From: an uncultured bacterium
GTDB taxonomy: Bacteria > Bacillota_I > Bacilli_A > RFN20 > CAG-826
Length of the DNA: 18,614 nt
NCBI GenBank assembly: GCA_949290725.1
Contig: CASEST010000050.1
Coordinates: 1-18,614 of the forward strand
Reading direction: 5' to 3'
Position numbers and translations under genes: made by a program. Below, piece after piece: positions 6,937-14,100 of the stretch. Under the pieces are notes generated by a model. It ran no database searches, had not been told where the DNA came from, and worked only from the letters and a program-made list of their open reading frames with translations. Position 1 is the first letter of the stretch, and each line of letters opens with the position of its first letter.

Positions 6937-7018
6937 GTAAAGAATTTTACGGGTATATCGATGCAAAATGGTGCATCACTCTCCAGCCTGAAGCCAAAGT
7001 TTAGGGGCTACCCATATC
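6937..7018 (+). promoter_or_regulatory. Candidate riboswitch aptamer of the purine (guanine/2'-dG) fold, variant core
   Basis: A three-way junction can be drawn: P1 GGGTA (6951-6955) with TACCC (7009-7013); P2 GATGCA (6960-6965) with TGCATC (6972-6977), loop AAATGG; P3 CCTGAA (6987-6992) with TTTAGG (7000-7005, one wobble), loop GCCAAAG. The GG of loop 2 can pair with the CC of loop 3, as in purine riboswitches, whose loop 2 typically reads AUAUGG. After P3 comes GGCUA, placing a C at the site equivalent to C74, which base-pairs with guanine-type ligands. J2/3 reads ACUCUCCAG rather than the canonical UUUCUACC, so the ligand may differ from guanine. A small hairpin (6937-6950) precedes P1. 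The downstream nucleoside-type importer supports a purine or nucleoside ligand. The comparison is from memory, without a covariance model. Confidence 0.55.
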
Positions 7019-7050
7019 TTTTAGTAAGATTAGTATTTAACTTAAATAAA

Positions 7051-7090
7051 AGAATGTGGCAGGCGGAAATATGCCACATTTTCTTTATTT
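7051..7090 (+). terminator. Leader terminator (riboswitch expression platform)
   Basis: AATGTGGCA (7053-7061) pairs perfectly with TGCCACATT (7072-7080), extendable by G-T and A-T to 7051/7082. The loop is 10 nt and a T-rich tract (7079-7090) follows. It lies inside the 5' UTR, just before the Shine-Dalgarno AGGAGG (7091-7096), so it acts as an attenuator rather than a gene end. CCATAT (7012-7017), overlapping the P1 3' strand, can pair with ATGTGG (7054-7059) to form a competing antiterminator. Confidence 0.8.
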
Positions 7091-7111
7091 AGGAGGAATT
7101 ATTTAAATATT

Positions 7112-8494
7112 ATGAAAAAAAGACTTTTCGCTTTAACTGCATTATTTGCATGTGGCCTTGTTGCTTTAGCTGGCTGTGGTCCTACTGAAAATCCAGATAA
7201 CCCAGATAACCCAGATAATCCTGACAACCCAGATAACCCAGATAATCCAGATAATCCAACTGAAGAACCTTGGGAAACAATTACTTTCGATGAATTAGAA
7301 GAAACAAATATTGGTGAAAATTTAGAAATCGAAGAAGGCAAATTAAGCGGTTATACTGAAGAAAATCCTTTAAAAATTGCCTTAGTTACAGATAGTGGAA
7401 CTTTAAATGACCATTCATTTAATGAATCTTCATGGAATGGTGTTAACCAATTCGCTGTTGATAATGGTGGCGGAACAGTTAATCCAACTTCTTTCTCTGT
7501 TGAAACAGGTACAATTCAAACTCACTACTATCAACCAAGTGAAGGTAGCTATGATACAAATGGTAGATTAGCTGCTATGAGAGAAGCTGTTGCTAATTGG
7601 GGTGCAGATGTTCTTGTTTTACCTGGTTATTTATTCCAAGGCGCTATCAAAGCTGCTATTGATTCAGGTGAATTCAATGATGTTCATATTCTCGCATTAG
7701 ACTGCGTTCAAGAAGATGATAACTACAATCCATATGAATATACTGACAATGTTACATCAGTTATTTATAGAGAAGAACAAGCAGGATTCTTAGCTGGTTA
7801 TGCTGCAGTTGCTGATGGCTATGAAACATTAGGTTTCGTTGGTGGTATGGCTGTTCCAGCTGTTACTAGATATGGTTCTGGTTATGTCCAAGGCGCTGCA
7901 AAAGCTGCTGAAGAATTAAATTTAGAAAATCCTGTTAACATTCAATATTATTATGCTGGTGAATTCGCTGCTACTGCTGAAGCTACATCATATGCAACTA
8001 ACTGGTATTCCAGTGGTTCTGCAGAAATTATCTTCGCGTGTGGTGGTGCAGTTTATCAATCAGTCGTTCAAGCTTCAATTGCAAATAATAATGCTCCATG
8101 GATTGGTGTTGATGTTAACCAACACGCTGATACATCTTTAAGTGAAGCTACTTTAGGTGCATTAAAAACAAGTGCAATGAAAAACTTAAAAGAATCCGTC
8201 CAAGTTATGTTAACATCTTGGGTTAATAATGATGGCGTTTGGAGTGAAGAAGTTGCTGGAAAAGTCAATACAGTCGGTGCTCAATCTGGTATGTGTAAAC
8301 TCCCAACTCCTGAAGTTGATAATGATCCAGGTTGCTGGGGATTTGAAAACTTTACAATTGAAGAATATAACGAACTTTATTCTCAAATCCAAAACGGCAC
8401 AATTAAAATCAACTCTTTAAGTGATAATGTCGAATTAAGCGAAAAGAATTTTGGTGTCAATCCAGACTATTGTGTTGTCAACTATATTGAATAA
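7112..8494 (+). CDS. BMP-family (PnrA-like) nucleoside-binding lipoprotein of an ABC importer
   Basis: This is the substrate-binding component of the importer encoded downstream. A lipoprotein signal peptide ends in the lipobox L-A-G-C with Cys22 as the lipidation site. Seven N-P-D repeats plus one N-P-T (residues 27-50) form a surface tether. The BMP domain starts near 87 with K-I-A-L-V-T-D-S-G (88-96) and N-D-H-S-F-N (99-104). D-V-L-V-L-P-G-Y (166-173), G-F-V-G-G-M-A-V-P-A-V (241-251) and W-I-G-V-D-V-N-Q further along match the family. Known members bind purine or other nucleosides. At 460 residues it is longer than the usual 350 or so, partly through the repeat linker and the acidic segment 51-86. 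A strong AGGAGG lies upstream, and expression is probably controlled by the leader RNA. Confidence 0.9.
   Translation: MKKRLFALTALFACGLVALAGCGPTENPDNPDNPDNPDNPDNPDNPDNPTEEPWETITFDELEETNIGENLEIEEGKLSGYTEENPLKIALVTDSGTLNDHSFNESSWNGVNQFAVDNGGGTVNPTSFSVETGTIQTHYYQPSEGSYDTNGRLAAMREAVANWGADVLVLPGYLFQGAIKAAIDSGEFNDVHILALDCVQEDDNYNPYEYTDNVTSVIYREEQAGFLAGYAAVADGYETLGFVGGMAVPAVTRYGSGYVQGAAKAAEELNLENPVNIQYYYAGEFAATAEATSYATNWYSSGSAEIIFACGGAVYQSVVQASIANNNAPWIGVDVNQHADTSLSEATLGALKTSAMKNLKESVQVMLTSWVNNDGVWSEEVAGKVNTVGAQSGMCKLPTPEVDNDPGCWGFENFTIEEYNELYSQIQNGTIKINSLSDNVELSEKNFGVNPDYCVVNYIE
7190..7261 (+). repeat. 9-bp tandem repeat encoding (Asn-Pro-Asp)n linker
   Basis: Eight consecutive 9-bp units of the form AAYCCAGAT encode seven N-P-D triplets and a final N-P-T directly after the lipid-anchored Cys22. 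Units differ at third codon positions, and one (7217-7225, AATCCTGAC) differs at two, so the array is not freshly duplicated. Copy number could vary by slippage in whole-codon steps without frameshift. It acts as an extended hydrophilic tether between membrane and binding domain. Confidence 0.9.
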
Positions 8495-8517
8495 TTAATA
8501 TAATAATTTTAAGTAGT

Positions 8518-8547
8518 GAATAAGCTGCGAGTAATCGCAGCTTATTC
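8518..8547 (+). promoter_or_regulatory. Perfect 13-bp intercistronic hairpin without U-tract
   Basis: GAATAAGCTGCGA (8518-8530) pairs perfectly with 8535-8547 around a GTAA loop. It lies 23 bp after the binding-protein stop and 45 bp before the ATPase start. The bases after it (CCATATAAATAG) are not a U-tract, so full termination is unlikely. Such hairpins after binding-protein genes usually protect the upstream message from 3' exonucleases or cause partial read-through, giving an excess of binding protein over ATPase and permeases. Confidence 0.7.
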
Positions 8548-8592
8548 CATATAAATAGTCGTTTTATAAATAAAAATAAAGGAAAGATTAAG

Positions 8593-10473
8593 ATGGAAAA
8601 TGAAAATGTAATTGAACTACGTCACATTAGCAAGTCTTTCCCAGGTATTAAGGCAAATGATGATATTTCTCTTACCTTAAGAAAAGGTGAAATTCACGCC
8701 TTATTAGGTGAAAATGGTGCAGGAAAATCGACATTAATGTCGATTCTTTTTGGTCTTTATGAACCTGATGAAGGTCAAATTTTTGTTAATGGAAAAGAAG
8801 AAAAAATTAAAAATCCTAATGATGCAAATCGTTTAGGAATTGGAATGGTTCACCAACACTTTAAACTTGTTGAAGTATTTACTGCTTTACAAAACATAAT
8901 TTTAGGGGCTGAACCTACTAAATTTGGCTTTTTGGCTCCAAAAAAGGTTAGAGCAAGTATCGATGCTTTATGTAAAAAATTTAATTTTAAAGTCAATCTA
9001 GATGAAAAGATTGATAATATGCCAGTAGGCGAACAACAAAAAGTAGAAATTTTAAAGATGCTATATCGTCAAAACGATATTTTAATATTTGATGAACCTA
9101 CAGCAGTTTTAACTCCTCAAGAAATCAATGAATTAATGAATTCGATGAGAGAACTTGCTAAAGAAGGGAAGTCAATTTTATTTATTTCCCATAAATTAAA
9201 TGAAATCATGGAAGTTTCTGATCGAGTTACTGTTTTACAACGTGGTAAATGTTTAGGAACTTTAAAGACAAAAGATACTAATCCTCAAGAATTGTCTCGC
9301 TTGATGGTTGGTAGAGATGTTGAATTAAAAATTAGCAAAAGCGAACCTAAAAATGGGAAGGAAATCTTAACAGTTAAAAATTTAAAAGTTTTTAATTATG
9401 AAAAGAAAAAAGAGACTATTCATGGAATTAATTTTAACGTTAGAGCTGGCGAAATCGTTTGTATTGCTGGTATTGAAGGCAATGGGCAAACCGATTTAAT
9501 CTATGCCTTAACTGGCTTAGAGAGAGTTAAAAGCGGTGAAATTATTCTCCATAATGTTAATAGTGAAAGATACACTAAAAAAGTCAATTCAATTAAAAAA
9601 GAAAATTGGCTTAAAAAGTTTTTTAGATATATTGGAATAGGCCTTGGATTTATTTGGTATCACATAAAATTTGGCTGTTCATTTGCTTGGTATTATGTGA
9701 AACTTGCTTTTAAATATCTAGGTTATTTAATAAAGAAACTAAGTTACTTATTAGTTAAATCTATAAAAAAAGACAAATGTAATAAAGAAAAACCGGTATT
9801 TGAAGTTGAACCAAGAAATAAATATGTATCTTATTTTGAAGTTGAAAATCAACCTCTTCTTGGCGATGTTCATTTAGAAAGAATTTCGATTAGAGCACGT
9901 AATAATCGTGGTTTATCGCATATTCCTGAAGACCGTCATAAACATGGATTAGTTCTTGATTTTAATTTAAGAGATAATTTAGTTTTAGACAAATATTTTG
10001 ATTCTCATTTTCAAAAATTTGGTTTTATTAATAATAAAGCTAGAGAAAAATATGCCGATGAATTAATTGAAAAATATGATATTCGTAGTGGAAAAGGCAA
10101 TAAATCGTTAGTTCGTAGTATGAGTGGTGGAAACCAACAAAAAGCTATCGTTGCTCGTGAATTAGAACGCGAAACTCCATTATTAATTGCGGTTCAACCT
10201 ACTAGAGGTTTGGATGTTGGAGCTATCGAAGCTATTCATAAGCATATTCTATCTAGTAGAGATTCTGGAAATGCTGTTTTATTAGTTTCTTTAGAATTAG
10301 AAGAAGTTATGAATTTAGCTGATCGAATTTTAGTTATGTATAATGGCGATATCGTTGGTCAATTCGATCCAAAAAATGTTACAACTGATGAATTAGGACT
10401 TTATATGAGTGGTGCCAAAAAGCAAGCAAATATTAAAGCTGTTTTAAAAGAGGGGGAAATGATTTATGAATAA
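8593..10473 (+). CDS. Nucleoside-type ABC importer ATP-binding protein (two NBDs) with an unusual insertion
   Basis: This double-NBD ATPase of the sugar/nucleoside (CUT2/NupO-like) class powers uptake. NBD1 has Walker A G-E-N-G-A-G-K-S-T (39-47), Q-loop V-H-Q-H, degenerate signature V-G-E-Q-Q (145-149), Walker B I-L-I-F-D-E-P-T (163-170) and H-loop I-S-H-K (198-201). NBD2 has the degenerate Walker A typical of the family, G-N-G-Q-T (296-300), P-E-D-R-H-K-H-G-L-V-L-D-F (445-457), signature M-S-G-G-N-Q-Q-K (510-517) and Q-P-T-R-G-L-D (525-531). At 626 residues it is about 110 longer than typical relatives. The excess lies at about 322-432, between the first NBD2 strands and the P-E-D-R-H motif, and includes an aromatic, Lys-flanked hydrophobic stretch (333-390). 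AGGAAAG precedes the ATG. The gene overlaps the first permease by 8 bp. Confidence 0.92.
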   Translation: MENENVIELRHISKSFPGIKANDDISLTLRKGEIHALLGENGAGKSTLMSILFGLYEPDEGQIFVNGKEEKIKNPNDANRLGIGMVHQHFKLVEVFTALQNIILGAEPTKFGFLAPKKVRASIDALCKKFNFKVNLDEKIDNMPVGEQQKVEILKMLYRQNDILIFDEPTAVLTPQEINELMNSMRELAKEGKSILFISHKLNEIMEVSDRVTVLQRGKCLGTLKTKDTNPQELSRLMVGRDVELKISKSEPKNGKEILTVKNLKVFNYEKKKETIHGINFNVRAGEIVCIAGIEGNGQTDLIYALTGLERVKSGEIILHNVNSERYTKKVNSIKKENWLKKFFRYIGIGLGFIWYHIKFGCSFAWYYVKLAFKYLGYLIKKLSYLLVKSIKKDKCNKEKPVFEVEPRNKYVSYFEVENQPLLGDVHLERISIRARNNRGLSHIPEDRHKHGLVLDFNLRDNLVLDKYFDSHFQKFGFINNKAREKYADELIEKYDIRSGKGNKSLVRSMSGGNQQKAIVARELERETPLLIAVQPTRGLDVGAIEAIHKHILSSRDSGNAVLLVSLELEEVMNLADRILVMYNGDIVGQFDPKNVTTDELGLYMSGAKKQANIKAVLKEGEMIYE

Positions 10474-11653
10474 ATTTATTTCAGGAGTTAAAGCAGCATT
10501 TAGACCGCTAGCTATTGGAGCTCATTCAATTAATAAAAGAGAATGGTTTAGAAATCTTCTTGCTTCAGTTATTTCAATTCTTCTTGGGTTACTTTTTGGT
10601 TTTTTAGTCATGCTTTGTGTTAAACCTCAAAGTGCCTTCCCAGGTTTATGGACTTTAATTTCAACAGGTTTTTCATCTGCAGCTGATTTTAATCGTGTTA
10701 TTTATAAAGCCACACCAATGATTTTTTCTGGTATGGCAATCGCTTTTGCGTTTAAATTAAATTTATTTAATATTGGAGTTACAGGCCAAGTCACAATCGG
10801 CGCTTTTAGTTCACTTCTTTGTGGTTTAGGAGGCGCTAACTGGTTTGTTTGTTTATTGGTTGGGATGATTAGCGGAGCTGTTGCAGGATTTATCCCAGGT
10901 TTTTTAAAAGCAAAATTCGGAGTTAATGAAGTTTTAAGTGGAATTATGCTAAACTGGACGATTTATTATATTATCGGTTTAGCTGGGAGAATGTGGGTTC
11001 CACGTGAATTTAAAGATCGTATTAACCCTAGTGAATTATTAATGATGCCTGAAGCAGGCAGAATGCCATCATTAGGCATCCCAGATATGCAACAAATCAG
11101 CGCTGGATTAATAATTGCGGTCATTGTAGTTATTATTATCTTTGTTATTTTAAATAAGACTAATTTTGGTTTTGAACTTCAAATGACTGGAAAAAATCAA
11201 TATGCTTCACAATATAGTGGCGTCAATCAAACGAAATCTATTATTTTAGCTTTGACTATCTCCGGGGCATTGGCTGGAATTTGTGGTTATATGCTTTATA
11301 GTGAGCCAGGCTCACCAACGAAATTCTTATGGGATTCATCTTCTAATACATTATTAAATGATGGCTTTAATGGAATTTCAGTTAGTTTGATTGCTCAAAA
11401 TAGCCCAATTGGCTGTATATTTTCTTCAATTGTTTTAACTGTTATTGATGGAGCACAAAACTCCTTAAAGACCATCAGTGAAAACGCTTATAATACACAT
11501 TACACCGAATTAATTAAATCAGTTGTTATTTATATTGCGGCTTTATCATCTTTCTTTAGTATGGCCTTAAGAAGTTTAAATGATAAAAATGATTTACTTT
11601 CTTATTTTACACGAGATAAAAAGAAGAAAGTAGCTACCAAGGAGGGTAAATAG
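10466..11653 (+). CDS. ABC importer permease 1, BPD_transp_2 family (NupP-like)
   Basis: This 395-residue polytopic permease is of the branched-chain amino acid/sugar/nucleoside importer type. After a cytosolic N-terminus, the first membrane helix lies at about 30-51, followed by several more through about 370. Family landmarks are F-N-I-G-V-T-G-Q (101-108), G-V-N-E-V-L-S-G-I-M-L-N (152-163) and the cytoplasmic coupling loop T-G-K-N-Q-Y-A-S-Q-Y-S-G-V (241-253). The C-terminus is Lys-rich. The ATG overlaps the ATPase gene by 8 bp, with an AGGGGGAA Shine-Dalgarno inside that gene. It should form the membrane pore with the second permease. Confidence 0.92.
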   Translation: MNKFISGVKAAFRPLAIGAHSINKREWFRNLLASVISILLGLLFGFLVMLCVKPQSAFPGLWTLISTGFSSAADFNRVIYKATPMIFSGMAIAFAFKLNLFNIGVTGQVTIGAFSSLLCGLGGANWFVCLLVGMISGAVAGFIPGFLKAKFGVNEVLSGIMLNWTIYYIIGLAGRMWVPREFKDRINPSELLMMPEAGRMPSLGIPDMQQISAGLIIAVIVVIIIFVILNKTNFGFELQMTGKNQYASQYSGVNQTKSIILALTISGALAGICGYMLYSEPGSPTKFLWDSSSNTLLNDGFNGISVSLIAQNSPIGCIFSSIVLTVIDGAQNSLKTISENAYNTHYTELIKSVVIYIAALSSFFSMALRSLNDKNDLLSYFTRDKKKKVATKEGK

Positions 11654-11655
11654 TT

Positions 11656-12669
11656 ATGTTTAGTGCCTCAGATTATGGATTATTTGTTAAATATTTTATA
11701 ATGTATGGAATTGGATTTATCCTCGGTTCTTATGGCGGACTTTTTTCAGAATGTAGTGGAATTATTAATATTGCATTAGAAGGATCGATGGTTTTCGGGG
11801 CTTTTAGTGGATTGATTTTCCTTCAAGTAATGAATACTTGGCTTGCTGGAACTTGGTTAGTTACAACGATGAGCGGTTTACTAATTGTTTATTTATTAGC
11901 TTCAATTGTTGCTGTTATTGCTGGATTTATCTTTTCTTATCTTCTTTCTTTTGTTTCGATTAAGTTAGGAGCAAATCAAACGGTTGTTGGAACTGCTTTA
12001 AATACAGTTGCTGTCGCTGTTTGTACTATTATTAATACTCAAATTAGTGGAAAAGACTCTCCAGAAGTTAGCAATAATATTTTCTCTTCAATTCTTTTAC
12101 TTGATACAGGAAATGCCTTTATTGACCGTGCTTTTTCTGGATTAAATATTTCAGTTATTATTGGATTAATTGCTATTGTTGCTTTATGGTTAATTTTTAA
12201 TAAGACAAAATTCGGTTTAAGATTAAGAGCTTGTGGTGAAAATCCTGCTGCAGCTGATAGCGTTGGAATTAACGTTTATCGTCTACGTTATAGCGGGACC
12301 GCAATTGGTTCATGTGCGGCGGCGCTAGCTGGGTTTATTATTTTCTCCTGTTTACCTATCGGTACATGGCAAATTAATGCTTTAGGATACGGCTTCTTAG
12401 TTATCGCAATTGAGATTTTTGGTAACTGGAAAGCAACTAATATTATATTCTGTTCATTATTCTTTGCTTTCTTTATGGCTTTTGCCCCAACATTTACCGC
12501 GGCTTTATCTTCTTCTGGAATTGAATGGATTGATGGAACGATATTTGAACAACGTCCATTATATTATCTTCTCCCTTATTTTATCGCTCTTCTTACATTG
12601 GTTATTTTCTCTAAAAGAAGTAGAGCACCTAAGGCAGAAGGTATTCCTTATGATAAATCATCTCGTTAA
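11656..12669 (+). CDS. ABC importer permease 2, BPD_transp_2 family (NupQ-like)
   Basis: This 337-residue second permease of the heterodimeric channel has multiple hydrophobic helices. Landmarks are I-N-I-A-L-E-G-S-M (37-45), G-A-N-Q-T-V-V-G-T-A-L-N (105-116) and the coupling loop G-E-N-P-A-A-A-D-S-V-G-I (194-205), which contacts the ATPase. Length and motifs match NupQ/YufQ-type permeases of purine nucleoside importers. GGAGGG near 11641 is the Shine-Dalgarno, and the gene starts 2 bp after the permease 1 stop. It is the last gene of the operon, closed by a long terminator. Confidence 0.92.
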   Translation: MFSASDYGLFVKYFIMYGIGFILGSYGGLFSECSGIINIALEGSMVFGAFSGLIFLQVMNTWLAGTWLVTTMSGLLIVYLLASIVAVIAGFIFSYLLSFVSIKLGANQTVVGTALNTVAVAVCTIINTQISGKDSPEVSNNIFSSILLLDTGNAFIDRAFSGLNISVIIGLIAIVALWLIFNKTKFGLRLRACGENPAAADSVGINVYRLRYSGTAIGSCAAALAGFIIFSCLPIGTWQINALGYGFLVIAIEIFGNWKATNIIFCSLFFAFFMAFAPTFTAALSSSGIEWIDGTIFEQRPLYYLLPYFIALLTLVIFSKRSRAPKAEGIPYDKSSR

Positions 12670-12693
12670 ATTAGTTAAATAATTAAAATAATA

Positions 12694-12766
12694 AAAGAAG
12701 GGTTATAAGTTAAGAAGATTGTTTGATATAAACAATTAAACCTTAACTTAATAACCCTTCTTTTTT
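12694..12766. terminator. Long bidirectional terminator between convergent genes
   Basis: The arm 12697-12714 pairs with 12742-12760 (one bulged base), extended by AAA/TTT, and T-runs follow. The central part forms a second hairpin (ATTGTTT at 12718-12724 with AAACAAT at 12730-12736, loop GATAT). On the minus strand the hairpin is followed by TTTTATTATTTT. It lies between the importer operon and the oppositely oriented serpin-like gene, so it probably ends both transcripts. Confidence 0.88.
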
Positions 12767-12785
12767 GATTAAATATTAATAAAAA

Positions 12786-14090
12786 TTATAAATTTAATAT
12801 TTTAATCGAATATAATGGAAGTTGTTCAATATTAATAAATAAATAAAATGGTTGATCAATTATTATTTTACTTACTTCAGCGGAATCATTCGAATTATTA
12901 TCTTCATTATTTAAATTATTATTTAAAGAGAAATTCCCATTTATTCCATATGAATCTAATCTTAAGATATTTTCTTGATTAAATATTTTTTCTTCATTAT
13001 TTAAATTGGTTATCTCATTAAATTTACTAGAATCATTTAAATTTAATAAAGTAAATAAATCGGAAAAAGGAGCAATAGTATTGCTTGAATTTAAATTTAA
13101 TGCTGGAAGAATAAATTGATAACCAGCTTGGTTTATATTAGTTACTAAAAATGGAAGATTTAAATCGATATTTTCTAAAATAATATCATCGATAGTAAAT
13201 CCTTCTGATGGAAGGATAAAAGTTAAATTTGAAGATGATAAATTAATTCTATAGGCGATTGCGTTTGCTTCTATATACTGGTTATAAAAAATAAAATCCT
13301 TATTATAAATATAGAAAAAATCGGTATTAACCTCATTATTATTTCTATTTTTAAAAGTTAAAGCGGAATCATATACTCGATTAGCGTAAGTTAAATAACT
13401 ATCTTTAAAATAGATTGAGGAAAGTAAAAATAAACTATAGTTACGAATAGTTTTATCATCGATATTTAAAGAAAGATTGAGATCTTTTTTTAAAGAATAA
13501 TTAATCGCTTGATTTAAAGATAAGTCATCTTTTACAAAATAAGAATTTAAATAGTAGTCTTTTGCTAAATCTTCTAATAAGCTTAAATTAAAATCAGGTA
13601 TATTTTTTAAAAATAATGAAAAGGATGATGAAGCTTGGCTAATCACTTGATTTTTATCATTTTTAATTTCGAAATTTACCGTTTGCATAATATTTTGATA
13701 GCTAGTATAAGCGTCATTAGAATCAATTATTCCATAATGTTGATAAATTTCATTTTTTATAAATGAAGAAGTTTCATCTAAGATTATAAAATTTAATAAT
13801 CCAGCTAAAGGCGAATATAAGATATTATCCGAAGTAGAGGAATTAAATAATTGATAGCTATCAGAATATAAGTATTTAGAAAATCTAGCTAAGGAAGGTT
13901 TATAAGTTTCTTCTATACTATCAATATTATTTTGATTAAATTTATTTTCGCTAAGGATTTGATAAGAAGAAGTAGATAGACATGAAGTTAATATTAAAGA
14001 CAATGAAAAAGGAATTAATAAAAATCTTTTAATAATTCTTTTTCTAGATTTAATTTCTTTTTTATTTATATTTTTTATAATTTTTTTCAT
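12786..14090 (-). CDS. Serpin-like lipoprotein
   Basis: The 434-residue product has a long basic N-terminus, a hydrophobic stretch and a lipobox L-T-S-C with Cys37, so it is probably anchored outside the membrane. Serpin-fold landmarks occur in order: N-I-L-Y-S-P-L-A (89-96, helix B), L-L-S-S-I-Y-F-K-D-S-Y (222-232, strand 3A), L-T-F-K-N (244-248), F-I-L-P-S-E-G (291-297), F-I-L-P-A-L-N-L-N-S-S (326-336) and D-Q-P-F-Y-L-F-I (412-419, strand 5B). The hinge and reactive-centre loop, which in inhibitors carry Glu then small Ala/Thr residues, are replaced by an Asn-rich segment (389-401). Protease inhibition is therefore doubtful. The assignment rests on motif order; overall identity is low and Asn/Ser content is high. 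No Shine-Dalgarno precedes the ATG. Confidence 0.7.
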   Translation of the reverse strand: MKKIIKNINKKEIKSRKRIIKRFLLIPFSLSLILTSCLSTSSYQILSENKFNQNNIDSIEETYKPSLARFSKYLYSDSYQLFNSSTSDNILYSPLAGLLNFIILDETSSFIKNEIYQHYGIIDSNDAYTSYQNIMQTVNFEIKNDKNQVISQASSSFSLFLKNIPDFNLSLLEDLAKDYYLNSYFVKDDLSLNQAINYSLKKDLNLSLNIDDKTIRNYSLFLLSSIYFKDSYLTYANRVYDSALTFKNRNNNEVNTDFFYIYNKDFIFYNQYIEANAIAYRINLSSSNLTFILPSEGFTIDDIILENIDLNLPFLVTNINQAGYQFILPALNLNSSNTIAPFSDLFTLLNLNDSSKFNEITNLNNEEKIFNQENILRLDSYGINGNFSLNNNLNNEDNNSNDSAEVSKIIIDQPFYLFINIEQLPLYSIKILNL

Positions 14091-14100
14091 TTTTAAAAAT

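Noticed and set aside
6951..7018. Leader RNA as a TPP, FMN, SAM-I, glycine, c-di-GMP or cobalamin riboswitch
   Set aside because: The hallmark conserved strings of those classes, as I recall them, are absent on both strands; only the purine-type loop-loop architecture fits.
7190..7261. CRISPR-like short repeats
   Set aside because: The 9-bp units are contiguous without spacers and in frame with the lipoprotein; they encode a peptide repeat.
7099..7341. Minus-strand frame of 80 codons with Gly-Leu-Ser repeats
   Set aside because: It is the antisense of the N-P-D codon repeat and leader in the BMP lipoprotein gene; it has no Shine-Dalgarno or independent support.
8518..8547. Hairpin as a full intrinsic terminator of the binding-protein gene
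   Set aside because: No U-tract follows the stem, and the ATPase and permease genes needed for the same importer lie downstream without a clear promoter of their own.
12410..12682. Plus-strand frame of 90 codons overlapping the end of permease 2
   Set aside because: It is a +1-type shadow of the permease; its Leu-rich composition comes from reading hydrophobic codons out of frame.
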